Below, piece after piece: positions 27,411 to 37,276 of a stretch of 64,000 nucleotides of DNA. Under the pieces are notes generated by a model, which saw only the letters and a program-made list of their open reading frames with translations, was not told the origin of the DNA and searched no databases. The stretch is taken from positions 18,551,240-18,615,239 of the forward strand of contig NC_087074.1 in NCBI RefSeq assembly GCF_026151205.1, given 5' to 3'. Position 1 is the first letter of the stretch; every line of letters starts with the position of its first letter. Position numbers and translations under genes: made by a program. Source of the stretch: Bolinopsis microptera. Taxonomy: Eukaryota; Ctenophora; Tentaculata; Lobata; Bolinopsidae.

Positions 27411-28320
27411 TTAACCATACCTGATCATTTTCTTAATGTCCGCAAAAAGAGTGTTGAGGCTTATCTGGTGAGCTCATACTTTAGTGTTCACAAATACAAA
27501 GATTAAAGATAGGGCAAAATGACAGGCAAATGGCAAAGCGCCGTTTATATTATTAAGTTATGGCGGAAGTTAGTATAAAGTATGTAATATTATGTTTACC
27601 TAGTACAATATAAGCTTATAGTTAAAAGTTACCTCCGGAAAACAGATCGCAGAATCTCATGATATGAGTACATAAGCACCACCACAACAGTTTTCAGGGG
27701 AGAATTAAAGCTGAAGGTAAAATGATAGAAGTCAGAATTAAATGAAACGAATGTCATACGCGTGGATGGTGGAGGGAATGGTGGCGGGAAACAAAATATA
27801 AAGGGTTGACTCATCGACGAGTCAAGTATTAATTATGAATTAACGGGCGTGATACTCGTTAAATATTTGTTCCCAATATTAATTAAACCGTCGAATAGTC
27901 CAACTCGGCGAGTGTCTTGGCTTGGTAGATTATAAATATACAAAATATAAACGCACTTTGCCTTGATGTAGTGCGATGCGATGCACTACTGGGTGGCGCC
28001 GCGCATCAAATAATTCTTCTCGCAACCACATCTTCGGTAGATCGGCGAAATGCACTACTGGGCCAGGGGCCTCGCCGAGCTGCGAATGATTGACATCGTG
28101 AATAAATTTATTTTGTACCTGATACGTTCATGCCGCTAAACTAAACAGCATAATTCCATGTGTGCAGTGTAACATGCTACCAAAGAAAAAGTAAACTAAT
28201 TGTATGGGCCAGTGGAGCGCCGCGCGTTGCTCTAACCAGAGCCTATTCGCGCTTGCAGTAATACGCGCCACGTAGAACGCGAAGATTATATATTAGAAAC
28301 CGTCTCGCACAGGAGGACTA

Positions 28321-28585
28321 TAATGCAAATAAACTGCTGCTAACTGCTGCTCACTGCTGCTCACTGCATGCTACTAACTGCTGCTCACTGCTAGCAGTGA
28401 GCAGCAGTTAGCAGCAGTTAGCATGCTGCTAACTGCTGCTGTCGCGCGCGCCCCATAGCAGCAGTGAGCAGCCGTGAGCAGCCGTGAGCAGCAGTGAGCA
28501 GCAGTGAGCAGCAGTAAGTAGCAGTGAGCAGCAGTGAGCAGCAGTAAGTAGCTGTGAACAGCAGTGAGCAGCAGTGAGCAGCAGT
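28321..28585. repeat. GCAGCAGTGAGCAGCAG minisatellite with a perfect 38-bp palindrome
   Basis: Degenerate 10-bp units GCAGCAGTGA/GCAGCAGTTA occur in both orientations. The stretch 28374-28411 is a perfect palindrome centred on GCTAGC (28390-28395) and could extrude a hairpin. The open frame on the minus strand is only the repeat read as protein (Leu/Thr/Ala/Cys-rich) and is not treated as a gene. Confidence 0.85.
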
Positions 28586-29245
28586 TTCTTTGCACTGTAG
28601 TCATCCTGTGCTCAGTGCGCGTTTTGGTAGGCTATTAACGTACTTACCTACAAAGTACAATACTTTTTCTGCTATTCAGAGCCCTTGCGCTTGCAGTGGC
28701 GCGCGCCACTCTTTACTTGTGAAACAAGCGCGCCTGCACTGGCGCGAAAGCACATGATTAGGTGAACAACTAAATCGATGCTTATACTTATAGATCGTTG
28801 CTCTGCGTCGTTTATAGCTTGCTCTATCCAGAGCGGCCTTACGCTTGCAGTGGCGCGCGCCCGCGCTTTCCGGTTTTCGATCCTTTACTTGTGAAACAAG
28901 CGCTGAAGCGCGCCCGCTAGCAGTGCAACGCGAAAGCACATGGTTAGGTGAAATATATGGCTATAATATAAAACAACTATCTTGAAGGGTTGACATCGTT
29001 AAGCAATGTAGCGGGATACATAAATGAATTGTTTCACACACAATACATTACTGGGCCGCGCTCCTAGCCTGTCATTCCGCCTAATCTCTATTAACAACAT
29101 TAAAGCCTGGGGTCCTCAGGTAAACAATACATGAATAATGGTTAAATATTATTTACTAGCTTGCTAGTCTCTTGCTTGGTTCCCATTACCTAGGGACCCC
29201 AGTGCACTGTGCAGGCTATTATATAATGTTCATAAACATGCTTAC

Positions 29246-29602
29246 ATGCCATGCAGGCATATGTGTAGGGCAGGGGAAGAATTTTTAGTTAATGGACAGA
29301 AGCTAGTAGTTCCTATCAGATATAATTGTAAATCTAAAAATGTTATTTATGTGGCCCAATGTAAGCTTTGTAATTTAATAAAGGAAGAAGGTTATGAGAT
29401 AGTTGTAGAAGACACTTATTTCGGGCAAACAATGCAAAACTTTCATAAACGTGTCAATGGACACAGAGCTTGTTTTAAAGTAGAAGATCGTAATAAATCA
29501 GCCCTTTCGATTCATGCCTATGAACATCACAGTGACATTTTTACTATTGACAACTATAAATTTGCCATTTTGAAAGAATGTAACGTAACCCCAGGGGATT
29601 AA
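29246..29602 (+). pseudogene. Penelope-like element fragment: GIY-YIG endonuclease
   Basis: 118 codons. Residues about 30-100 read CKSKNVIYVAQCKLC (the GIY position is NVIYVAQC), then YFGQTMQNFHKRVNGHRACF (YxGQT in place of YIG, with conserved Arg and His). The CxxC insert and this order are those of the C-terminal GIY-YIG endonuclease of Penelope-like retroelements. A frameshift or stop follows TPGD; the next frame carries on with NREKFRYILRSIEVELIAW, also family wording. No reverse transcriptase precedes it, so only the 3' end is left. It sits inside the 27966-30068 inverted-repeat element. Confidence 0.75.
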
Positions 29603-30068
29603 ATAGGGAGAAATTTAGGTATATATTGAGAAGTATAGAAGTAGAACTAATTGCTTGGGTTTAAATAAATGCAAAGTTGAAAGATAAGGTTTTTAGTTTT
29701 TAATTCATTTTTTGGAGCTATATTTTTGTGTAGTTCATTTCCATTTACCACGTGTATTTTATTAAGGTTATTTCATATTTGATTCTCGATTTTTTGAGGA
29801 ATTTTGGATCTTCGTTTGTTTAGTACTAATTTAAATTAAACTAACCAAATTAATTCTATTGTAGCTAATGATGTAATTTTACGAAGTATACACTACATTT
29901 GCGTGTTTCACTGTCTAGCCCATCAACCATAATCATAAACATTATAATTGATTCACGATGTCAATCCTTCGCATCTTACCGATCTCTCAGATCTGCATAA
30001 AAGAATTTGTGGTTGCGAGAAGCATTATTGGATGCACGGCGCGGCCTAGTAGTGCATCGCGCTACAAA

Positions 30069-31257
30069 CATTATTTCACATTTACTGTTACACACAGAAT
30101 AACTAATAAGCCTTGTTTAAGTAAAGGCTCAAATTGAGTTGCAGGATGATTCGATTAAAAGAACCTTAAATTTGAATAAATGTACATTGTACAACTACAA
30201 TGATAAAATTAAAAGCTTTGGAGATCTTAATACTAATAGTAAAGTAATAGGTCTATAGGTACAAATGAAACAAGTGGTTAAAATAAGAAATCTCAAACGT
30301 ATAGAGAGTAATACAGGAAGAATCCGTTCAACAGAAAAAGTCCCCGACAGTCTCTCTGACTGTCTCTAAATATTACTATTCACGTGACAGATATGCCGAT
30401 TGCCGGTCACGTGATAAGATCAAGATGTTAAATTAATATCATCCAAAATAGGGTACAACTAAATATGTCAATCTGTAGAGTAAACAAAAGAGGTGACAAT
30501 TAAGCCTTATTAAGGAAAGTGAGGTGGAAACAGCTTGTTATCTGTGTGTAATGAGATATGGAACAAAACGCCAATAAAACATAGGAATATAATAGGAAGA
30601 AGCACTGGGATAGGAGACTTAAGGTATATTAGGAAACTGATCCGGTCCTAAGAGGGGTCAGATCACGTCACCAATTAGGCACGTATAATTAGTGATGTGA
30701 TCCATGGATTGAATATAATTGACCTAGAAATGGGCTAGAGCTTCTGCCTCCGGATCTGCCCAACACACCGAGTCGAAGACCTCTCTTGAATTCGTTTTTC
30801 CTCCCAACTACACATCTACGAGAAGAGACGAACAATTTATTCTCTTTGATGGGGAAAATGACTGAGATGTGAGAATTATAGCCTTCGCCACCAGCAGGAA
30901 CCTTCAGATTGAACATTTTATTACCAACCAATAGAAGGAGAACTAGTACAGTAGTTTAAAATGACGTGTACACTCGTGAAAGGAGAGTACAACAATGTCA
31001 ATAGGAGTCGCAAAGTTTCCGCAACAAGTACACATACAAACATCATGACAATCAAATAACACAACATCAGGGTAACTGTCTGCAAACTTATAGCTTGTTT
31101 AGTTCTACGGTTTAAAAAGTGGTTGCAACTTACACGACCACGTGGCAGGTACTATCATTTAACAAGCTTATTTATTACAGAAACATTCCTGAATTATGGT
31201 CACTTAAACACACAACTCTTTTGTGCAAAAGTTAAAGAGTGCTCATGTAATTGGGGA
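30069..31257. other. Gene-free stretch
   Basis: No convincing exon or repeat. An 80-codon minus-strand frame (30689-30931) has an ATG only at about 30916 and no recognisable domain. A pair of GTCACGTG-like words flanks 30380-30415. I see nothing else here. Confidence 0.4.
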
Positions 31258-31384
31258 ATGGGGAGCGTTCACATATGATGTCAGCAGCCGAGGGGGGGGG
31301 GGGGGGGGGTGGAAATGCTGACGATTGCTGACGGGGGGAGGGGGTCTGAGCATCACTGACGTCAGCAAAAATTCGTGAACGTTG
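31258..31384. mobile_element. Divergent MITE copy with G-tracts
   Basis: The left end, GGGGAGCGTTCACATATGAT followed by GTCAGCAGCCGAGGGGG, has the layout of the MITEs at 33897 and 39147, with TGATGTCAGCA where they have TTACGTAATCA. The right end, TGACGTCAGCAA followed by GTGAACG, is the inverse. It is a diverged relative of that family. Confidence 0.55.
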
Positions 31385-31551
31385 GCAAAAATTGTTGTTT
31401 TAAATCAATTTGATTAACAATAAAACTTTGCTAATTTCCTTAATATTAGTAATTGGGTGAACTGAACTCTGTTGACCAACTGTTTGAATCAGTCACACAC
31501 TAATTTTCCCAGCCTAAACCCCCACCCAGCCTATTGTCCAGAGAGCGATAA

Positions 31552-31600
31552 GGGGTCGTTCACATATAATTACATATAATTACATATAATTACGTAATGA
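31552..31600. mobile_element. Solo terminal repeat of the GGGGTCGTTCACATATTACG MITE family
   Basis: GGGGTCGTTCACATATAATT followed by two more copies of ACATATAATT and TACGTAAT. It is the family terminus with an internal 10-bp triplication. No partner terminus is found nearby. It overlaps the 3' end of the MARCH coding region. Confidence 0.7.
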
Positions 31601-32242
31601 AAGTTTTGGCAATTTTTCCACAGGGCCCGCAACAAGGACGCTTTGAAATTTCAGAAAATGATCGGCCATTAATCTCCCAACTCCCTGTTGCTTTGCCTTT
31701 TTGAAAACCTCGACAACTGGACAGTTGTAGATATACATCTCGCGATATAGTAGGACACATCTTGAATAAGCAGCTACCATACTTGCTGCATACATTGCAA
31801 ACAGGAGAATAATGAAACATATTTTCAACTCGATGGGCAGCGTTGTCAGCCAGACCATATAGATGACGAAACCATCGAGGGGCCCGAGTATAATAGCTGA
31901 GAATATAATACTGCAATATTGGCCCGGGTCAGTGGACGGCTTGTTTGTCCATCCTCGTAGTGGGGTGATCTTGTGGATGCAATCAAAAGTAGTATCACAT
32001 TTAGGGCATTCCTTTGTCAGATTAGCGTTAATCCAATGGATGAGGCAGGACACGTGCGTCATGTTGAAGTGCCTCTGCAAACAATGACACGGCTCTATAA
32101 GTATGAATGAACAGGTGCCTGGTAGCCTACAAAAGCGACAGAATTCAACGTCCTTGAAATCTTCCCCGTCTTCAGAGTCATCCTCGTCACTCGTAGTTAT
32201 TTCGTGACCGTGCTTTTGTAGAATATTTTGTATCAACTCCAT
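31580..32242 (-). CDS. MARCH-type membrane RING-variant E3 ubiquitin ligase
   Basis: 220 aa, single coding exon. After an acidic N-terminus (about residues 18-34) comes a RINGv (C4HC3) finger: CRFC, then EPCHC, HVSC and CPKC, the zinc pattern of MARCH/membralin-type ligases that ubiquitinate membrane proteins. Two hydrophobic segments follow, IIFSAIILGPLDGFVIYMVW and CFIILLFAMYAASMVAAYS, giving the usual two-pass hairpin with both ends cytosolic. The start is the ATG at 32242; an acceptor-like TTATTTTAG ends 10 nt upstream. The last residues (LRNYM) and the stop are encoded within the terminus of a MITE (31552-31600), so the native C-terminus has probably been replaced. The subfamily is not resolved. 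Confidence 0.9.
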   Translation of the reverse strand: MELIQNILQKHGHEITTSDEDDSEDGEDFKDVEFCRFCRLPGTCSFILIEPCHCLQRHFNMTHVSCLIHWINANLTKECPKCDTTFDCIHKITPLRGWTNKPSTDPGQYCSIIFSAIILGPLDGFVIYMVWLTTLPIELKICFIILLFAMYAASMVAAYSRCVLLYREMYIYNCPVVEVFKKAKQQGVGRLMADHFLKFQSVLVAGPVEKLPKLSLRNYM

Positions 32243-33688
32243 AATTGTCTCTCTAAAATAAAATACTGATAAAAATAACAATAAAATATGAAGTCAGCCC
32301 TGAAGCTCTGGTAAAGGGGGATACCCCAACCACTGCACCCCATGTGCTAAGATGAGAAGTACGTAGCCGTACAACCACTTTTGAAGTACGAAATTTTTCT
32401 GAAAAAATTGTGTCCGTTTTATACCTTATTTTTCTATTGTTGTAAAATTGGCAGGTACAGGGTGGGCATTTTCAAACCACGATTTTGGTGCCAGTGAATG
32501 CTAAAGTTGAATTAAACAATTTTGATGACAATATATTAATTTGAATAACTGCAATTTTACTCGCAATAGGAGTACGTACAGTCATACTTATACTATTCTG
32601 ATAATAGAAATAAGAATGCGTCGACATAAGTTTACTGTTTAGGTGCCCGTAGCGCCATTTCAACTGTTCCTGTTATTATTTTGTCTTTATAACCAATTTT
32701 ATTAGTACGTACGGTACAGCCATTTTTAAAAGTACCTGTCAGCTGATGGTGGGACTACACTAAATAAATAGATAAATATGTAGTTCAACTTTCTCTCCTC
32801 TTCGGAGCAGAAAGTTTAAAAGTAAAACAAACACGGGTCTCGTAAAATTATTAAAAAACTAGATTAAGTTAAAGTGATACCATCAGATTAACACCGTATA
32901 TAAAAGAATACATAATATATAAGTATAACACTTAACAGAATATATTAATATAGAGACAACGATAAAAAAACACAATAAATAGTGTCAGAGTGGGTGACGG
33001 CGGCGGACAGGGTGACCTATTGTCGCGAATGATAGGCGTTTATTTACACTGTTGAAATGTTGAACATAGCTAATTGCAAGAGAATACAAAAATTTTATAA
33101 CGTGAAAAGGTACACCTCCCAGTCTCAATTTCAAACTTTTTCCATGAATATCAGATCCCTTTTACGCGAATATATTGAAATGTATGATATTCGTATGACG
33201 CTATGTGTTTTAACGATTAACCACTGCACAGTGCACACTTAGAAGATTGCCTGACGGAATATTAACGACGTCACATTAGATTGACTGCACGAACCGTTTA
33301 TCTAGGATCCAATTCGCAAAACTGGTATTATGTATTAAGGTGGGGACTAATTAGTCTTACTACACAATACACAAGCTGATAAAATGTATTTTTTGTATCC
33401 CAACCTTAAACGCGATTTCAAGATATGGTTGAATGACAGGCCGCCCAGTAAGGTAGTTAAAGATTGGCCAAACAGTGATTACGTAATACTAATAGTAATA
33501 TTGAATACTAGAAACCCGCCATGACTGCTGAGAACGTATTAATTATGTCTCGCAATTTTTTTCGTTGATGGATTCATGGATTGGATTTGAGGAACAAAAA
33601 AGGTTGCGTTTAGTGCTTTATTGCTTTCCTTTAGACTGGTAACTTGTGGATATTACCGCTTACTTTGAAAATTAAGAGGGTTATCAAA
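32243..33688. other. Gene-free stretch upstream of MARCH
   Basis: AT-rich sequence with repeated GTACGTAC words (about 32568 and 32705). The 61-codon plus frame at 33057-33242 has no domain and no phase-compatible partner exon. Nothing else is supported. Confidence 0.4.
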
Positions 33689-34643
33689 ATGAGCCCTAGG
33701 GAGATGGTAACTGACAGCTGATGGGCTGATGGGTGGACTTCACATCAGATTTGTTTCATGTAGTCCAAAAAATCCATAACAATGGGCATGTTATGACTTC
33801 AGTTCTTGCGTCCGGCAAAGCTGGAGTGTACTATAGTGTTAGAACTAGAAGAGTATAATCTTGATATGATTATATCCTACGGTAAAACCGTGATAAGGGG
33901 TCGTTCACATATTACGTAATCAGCTGAGGGGGGGGGGTTTCCAAATGATTACGCTAATGTAATTTTGACACAATAGCTATGTGTAAAACTGATTACGGAG
34001 GGGGGGGGGGGGTAAAAATGTTCCAAAAAATGATTACGTAATATGTGAACGACCCCTAAAGATTTGTAATGAAATACATTCAAATGTCAGCTATACTGTA
34101 TTATATATTGAAAAAAAGAAAACGTTCAATTTAGTTTTTGATTTTCAGGTTTTGAAAGATGGAGAAGAGATGAAGCTAAAGAACATGGACGTACATGTGA
34201 AGTGGGGAGGAGTACACATAGAAGGTGGAGATGACTACAAAACAGAATATTTTCAAGAAGGAGTCGATTACACCACACAAGGTAGGAATTACTGACGATT
34301 AAAAACATGTCAATAGTTACAAGAATACCCCAGTTAACTCATTTATAACTGCGCCCCAATTTACTGCCACCCGGATTTGCTGCAAAAGATATATATTCTG
34401 AGACACTCGTGCAAAACATATGAAATTCTTAGCTAAAATATTTGAAAATGTTCAGGGAAATTCAACAAAAAGAAGGGGTTCAAAGCTCGTTTTACCGGGG
34501 ACAAAAAGGACTACGACTGCTTCTTTTGTAGTATCTACATGGGTGATCACATCACGAACCCCTGGACAGACAATAACCACAACTGTCCCGCTGAGTATGC
34601 TGAAGATGACGATATGAAGGAAGACTACAATGGCATGGACTAA
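33689..34643 (+). CDS. Small acidic Cys-containing protein of unknown function (exons 34149-34281, 34456-34643; first exon uncertain)
   Basis: Two exons are well supported. 34149-34281 is preceded by TTGATTTTCAG and ends CAAG|GTAGG in phase 1. 34456-34643 follows TGTTCAG and ends in TAA. Joined they read VLKDGEEMKLKNMDVHVKWG through YDCFFCSIYMGDHITNPW to an acidic end (EYAEDDDMKEDYNGMD), about 107 residues with a CxxC and one more Cys. I do not recognise the family. A possible start exon is ATG AGC CCT AGG GAG ATG|gtaact at 33689-33706, which is in phase, but its shortness makes it weak. A complete MITE (33897-34056) would then lie in intron 1. The gene faces away from MARCH. Confidence 0.6.
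33897..34056. mobile_element. 160-bp MITE, GGGGTCGTTCACATATTACG family, full copy
   Basis: The ends are exact inverted repeats: GGGGTCGTTCACATATTACG followed by TAATCA, and the complement at 34031-34056. TAA lies outside both ends (33894-33896 and 34057-34059). Inside each terminus sits a run of nine or more G on the plus strand. No coding capacity. The 3-bp duplication suits PIF/Harbinger-type mobilisation. Confidence 0.85.
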
Positions 34644-35445
34644 ACAAGTCAGCCGGATATTTAAAAACATTTACCTCATTCGCCCAGTAATTGATTTTTC
34701 AGACGAAGCGAAAACAACATTTTAAAGATTTAAAATTAAGGTTTACTGCATGTTATTCATATACTTCCAAAATTTTAAAAGGAGACGACTTTGATTTATA
34801 AAGACTGATTTATAAAGATTGTAATTCACATTTGAATTTTCGATCATTCGTTGTCTGCAGACATACATCGGGGAAATGTGATAACGAATCGGAATGTGTG
34901 AACTGTGATAACTTTAGTGAGTAATTATAGTTTTTATAGTATAAATGCAATGATACATAAGTATTTTTGCGAATTTTTGGATCTGAGAAATTGACCATTT
35001 TTGCCGGGAATATATTCAAAAATGTCTCAAAAATTATTTTTGAATTTGAAAAATTCAGCATGGATTTCTCATTTTCTCAAAAATAGTGATATACCAAATC
35101 ATTCTTCTTCAAATATAATAGCATCATTCTTTATCAAATATGTATTTTAAAAGATAATATTGTTTTATTTTATAAAATAATTCGTTAAGTTCTAAGAAAC
35201 ACACAAGTTTTATACAAGTGAAACAAGCTCATTGGGCTTTTTGATATCGGAAAAATGATATCGAATTAATGAATGCTGTTGTAAAAAGGAACAACCGCAT
35301 TATAAAGTAATTTTTTTGGATTTTGTTTTTTTTTGTTTTTTCTTTGTTTTTGCCTCTTTTAACATTTTTGTGGGTTTTTTTCTGGTTTATGAATAATAAC
35401 AAGGAACGATTAATGCATCCTATCCCATAACTGTGGTGTCTGCAG
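34644..35445. other. Gene-free AT-rich stretch
   Basis: No exon is seen. T-rich runs occur at 35310-35385. Several minus-strand frames are short and low-complexity (Asn/Phe/Lys-rich) and are left out. Confidence 0.4.
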
Positions 35446-36050
35446 TTGCTGCTGCAGAGTGTGTGTCACTGTGTCAGAGCGTATGTCAGCGTGTGTCAGA
35501 CCGCGACCGTGTGTCCGAGCGTTATGTCCAAGCGTGTGTCAGAGCGTATGTCAGACCGTGTGCCCAAGCGTGTGTCCGAGCGTGTGTCCGAGCGTATTTC
35601 TGAGCGTGTGTCAGACCGCGACCGTTTGTCCGAGCGTTATGTCCAAGCGTGTGTCAAAGCGTATTTCAGAGCGTGTGTCAGAGCGTATGTCAGACCGTGT
35701 GTCCGAGCGTGTGTCCGAGCGTATTTCAGAGCGTGTGCCCAAGCGTATGTCAGACCGTTTGCCCAAGCGTATTTCAGAGCGTGTGTCAGAGCGTATGTCA
35801 GCGTGTGTCAGACCGCGACTGTGTGTCCGAGCGTTATGTCCGAGCGTGTGTCAGAGCGTATGTCAGAGCGTGTGTCAGAGCGTACCTATGTCAGACCGTG
35901 TGTCAGAGCGTATTTCAGAGCGTGTGTTCGGGCGTATGTCAGAGCGTGTGTCAGAGCGTATGTCAGAGCGTGTGTCCGGGCGTATGTCAGAGCGTATGTC
36001 AGAGCGTGTGTCGGAGCGTGTGTCAGAGCGTATGTCGGTAGCCTTTTCAA
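35446..36050. repeat. 12-bp minisatellite, GTGTGTCAGAGC / GTATGTCAGAGC units
   Basis: About 50 units of 12 bp alternating GTGTGTCAGAGC, GTATGTCAGAGC, GTGTGTCCGAGC and GTATTTCAGAGC. Because 12 is a multiple of three and the unit has no stop, all three plus frames stay open for 130-211 codons (Val/Ser/Glu/Arg, Cys/Gln/Ser/Val or Arg/Ala/Tyr/Val repeats). I read this as a repeat, not a gene. Confidence 0.9.
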
Positions 36051-36314
36051 ACAGTAAGACAATTATCCTGATCCCCCTGATTCTGCAGAGATAAAATGAG
36101 ATTAAATTAGGCTAAGATCCCCCTGATTCTGCAATAAATCAGTGTTGCTTAAATTGATTTTTATAGATTGCAGTTACATATTTTCAGATCAGTTGATAAG
36201 CTTTCAAGGAAAAACTATTTGTATTAATGCTTGTATCACAAATGCGAAGGTTTTACAAGATTCAACAAACTTAATTCGTGTACCAAATGACTTATGAAAA
36301 GTTCATTTGTTAAA

Positions 36315-37276
36315 CTATCCATTTACCTGGTCACGAGATCTCGTTACAAGCTGTTTCGGGAACTGGCCAGCTCCGCGAAATATATTGTCTCTGATTAGCA
36401 GATTATTTTCTGAGATAGATTTACGATTTCTCTGTAACTCGTCTGTTGTGTTACTTGAAGCAAATGTCACTGTCCCTGCTCCATTTGGGTAGGTGTATAG
36501 TTCACTTTCTGATTCATTTGATGTCAAATATTCAGAGACAGTCTGATCCCCTTTGTCAGTTTTCTTCTCAACTTCATTGTTTCCACAGGAGTTTATTCCA
36601 TCCTCCTCTTTTGGAGGCGCCTCTTTTTTGACGACTTCTCTACCCGCCGTTAAGAATTTCTTCACCCGTATGGAATCTTCACTCTCGGAGATGAAAACGA
36701 GTTCATCTGGGAAGATACTCGAAGACACGTATTTGTGTTTGCGGGCACCCAAACCTACCTAAAAGAAATTACTGTTTTACAATTTATATTAAGCAATAAG
36801 CATGTAACAACTAAAAATATTTAAGTTCCAAATAGTGTACATGAAGAGACTAAATTGCATCAAAAAAGTAATGAAACCTTGAATCAATTTGAATTGTTGT
36901 GAAATAAAATTGAAAATGAAGCTGAATCATTTAAAAATTGTACCTTTGAACGCGCTGATCTATCCCTCTCCGTTCTCGTTTTCCATATTTTTGACCTACT
37001 ATCGAGCGTCCTTGAAGCAGGAAACCTTGGGTCTGGCAAACCCTGTTGTAAGGGGCCCTGTTGTGGTGGCTTTTCTTTAGGAACTTGTAGTCCCCCTTCC
37101 AAGTCAATTTCTTTGAAGACCTCCGAAATTTTGTTCACTGTACGGATGTGAAGTCCGATGACGAGGAATCCTAGAGCCAATACCAATACTCCTAGAAGAA
37201 TTACAGCTGCAGACAACTGATTCAGATTGATCTCATTTTCAGCGAGCACTGCTGCACTTGTACTTAAATTTACCAT
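36315..37276 (-). CDS. Single-pass membrane protein of unknown function, two exons
   Basis: Exons 37276-36944 and 36758-36315 (TAA-like AG acceptor CTTTTAG and GTACAA donor; phase 0), giving about 258 aa. Residues about 22-46 (SAAVILLGVLVLALGFLVIG) form one membrane helix after a short Asn-containing N-terminus, so the N-terminus is probably extracellular and the long C-terminal tail cytosolic. The tail is polar and charged, rich in Lys/Arg/Glu and Ser/Thr, with no domain I know. The reading could continue by splicing at the CAG|GTAAAT donor at 36327 instead of stopping at 36315. The 5' flank (37320-37440) is GC- and CpG-richer than the surroundings, which suits a promoter. Confidence 0.65.

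Larger units (their letters stand above)
27966..30068. mobile_element. 2.1-kb composite element with ~130-bp imperfect terminal inverted repeats
   Basis: The left arm (about 27966-28112) and right arm (about 29938-30068) are inverted copies. Shared words are GCGATGCACTACT, CTTCTCGCAACCACA and GACATCGTGAAT. Between them lie a GCAGCAGTGA minisatellite with a perfect palindrome, two tandem GC-rich units around TTTACTTGTGAAACAAGCGC (28672-28748 and 28826-28943), and a Penelope-like GIY-YIG fragment. No transposase is seen, so the element is non-autonomous or composite. I did not find a clear target-site duplication. Confidence 0.6.

Noticed and set aside
29101-29210. GGGGTCCTCAGGTA / TACCTAGGGACCCC pair as ends of a separate small element
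   Set aside because: The match is short and imperfect, with no target duplication; it may be chance inside the composite element.
27966-30068. CRISPR-like or phage-type array in the GCAGCAG minisatellite
   Set aside because: Units are about 10 bp without unique spacers, in a eukaryotic context.
33057-33242. 61-codon plus frame as first exon of the small acidic protein
   Set aside because: Its possible donor leaves phase 2 while the next exon needs phase 0; no domain or signal peptide.
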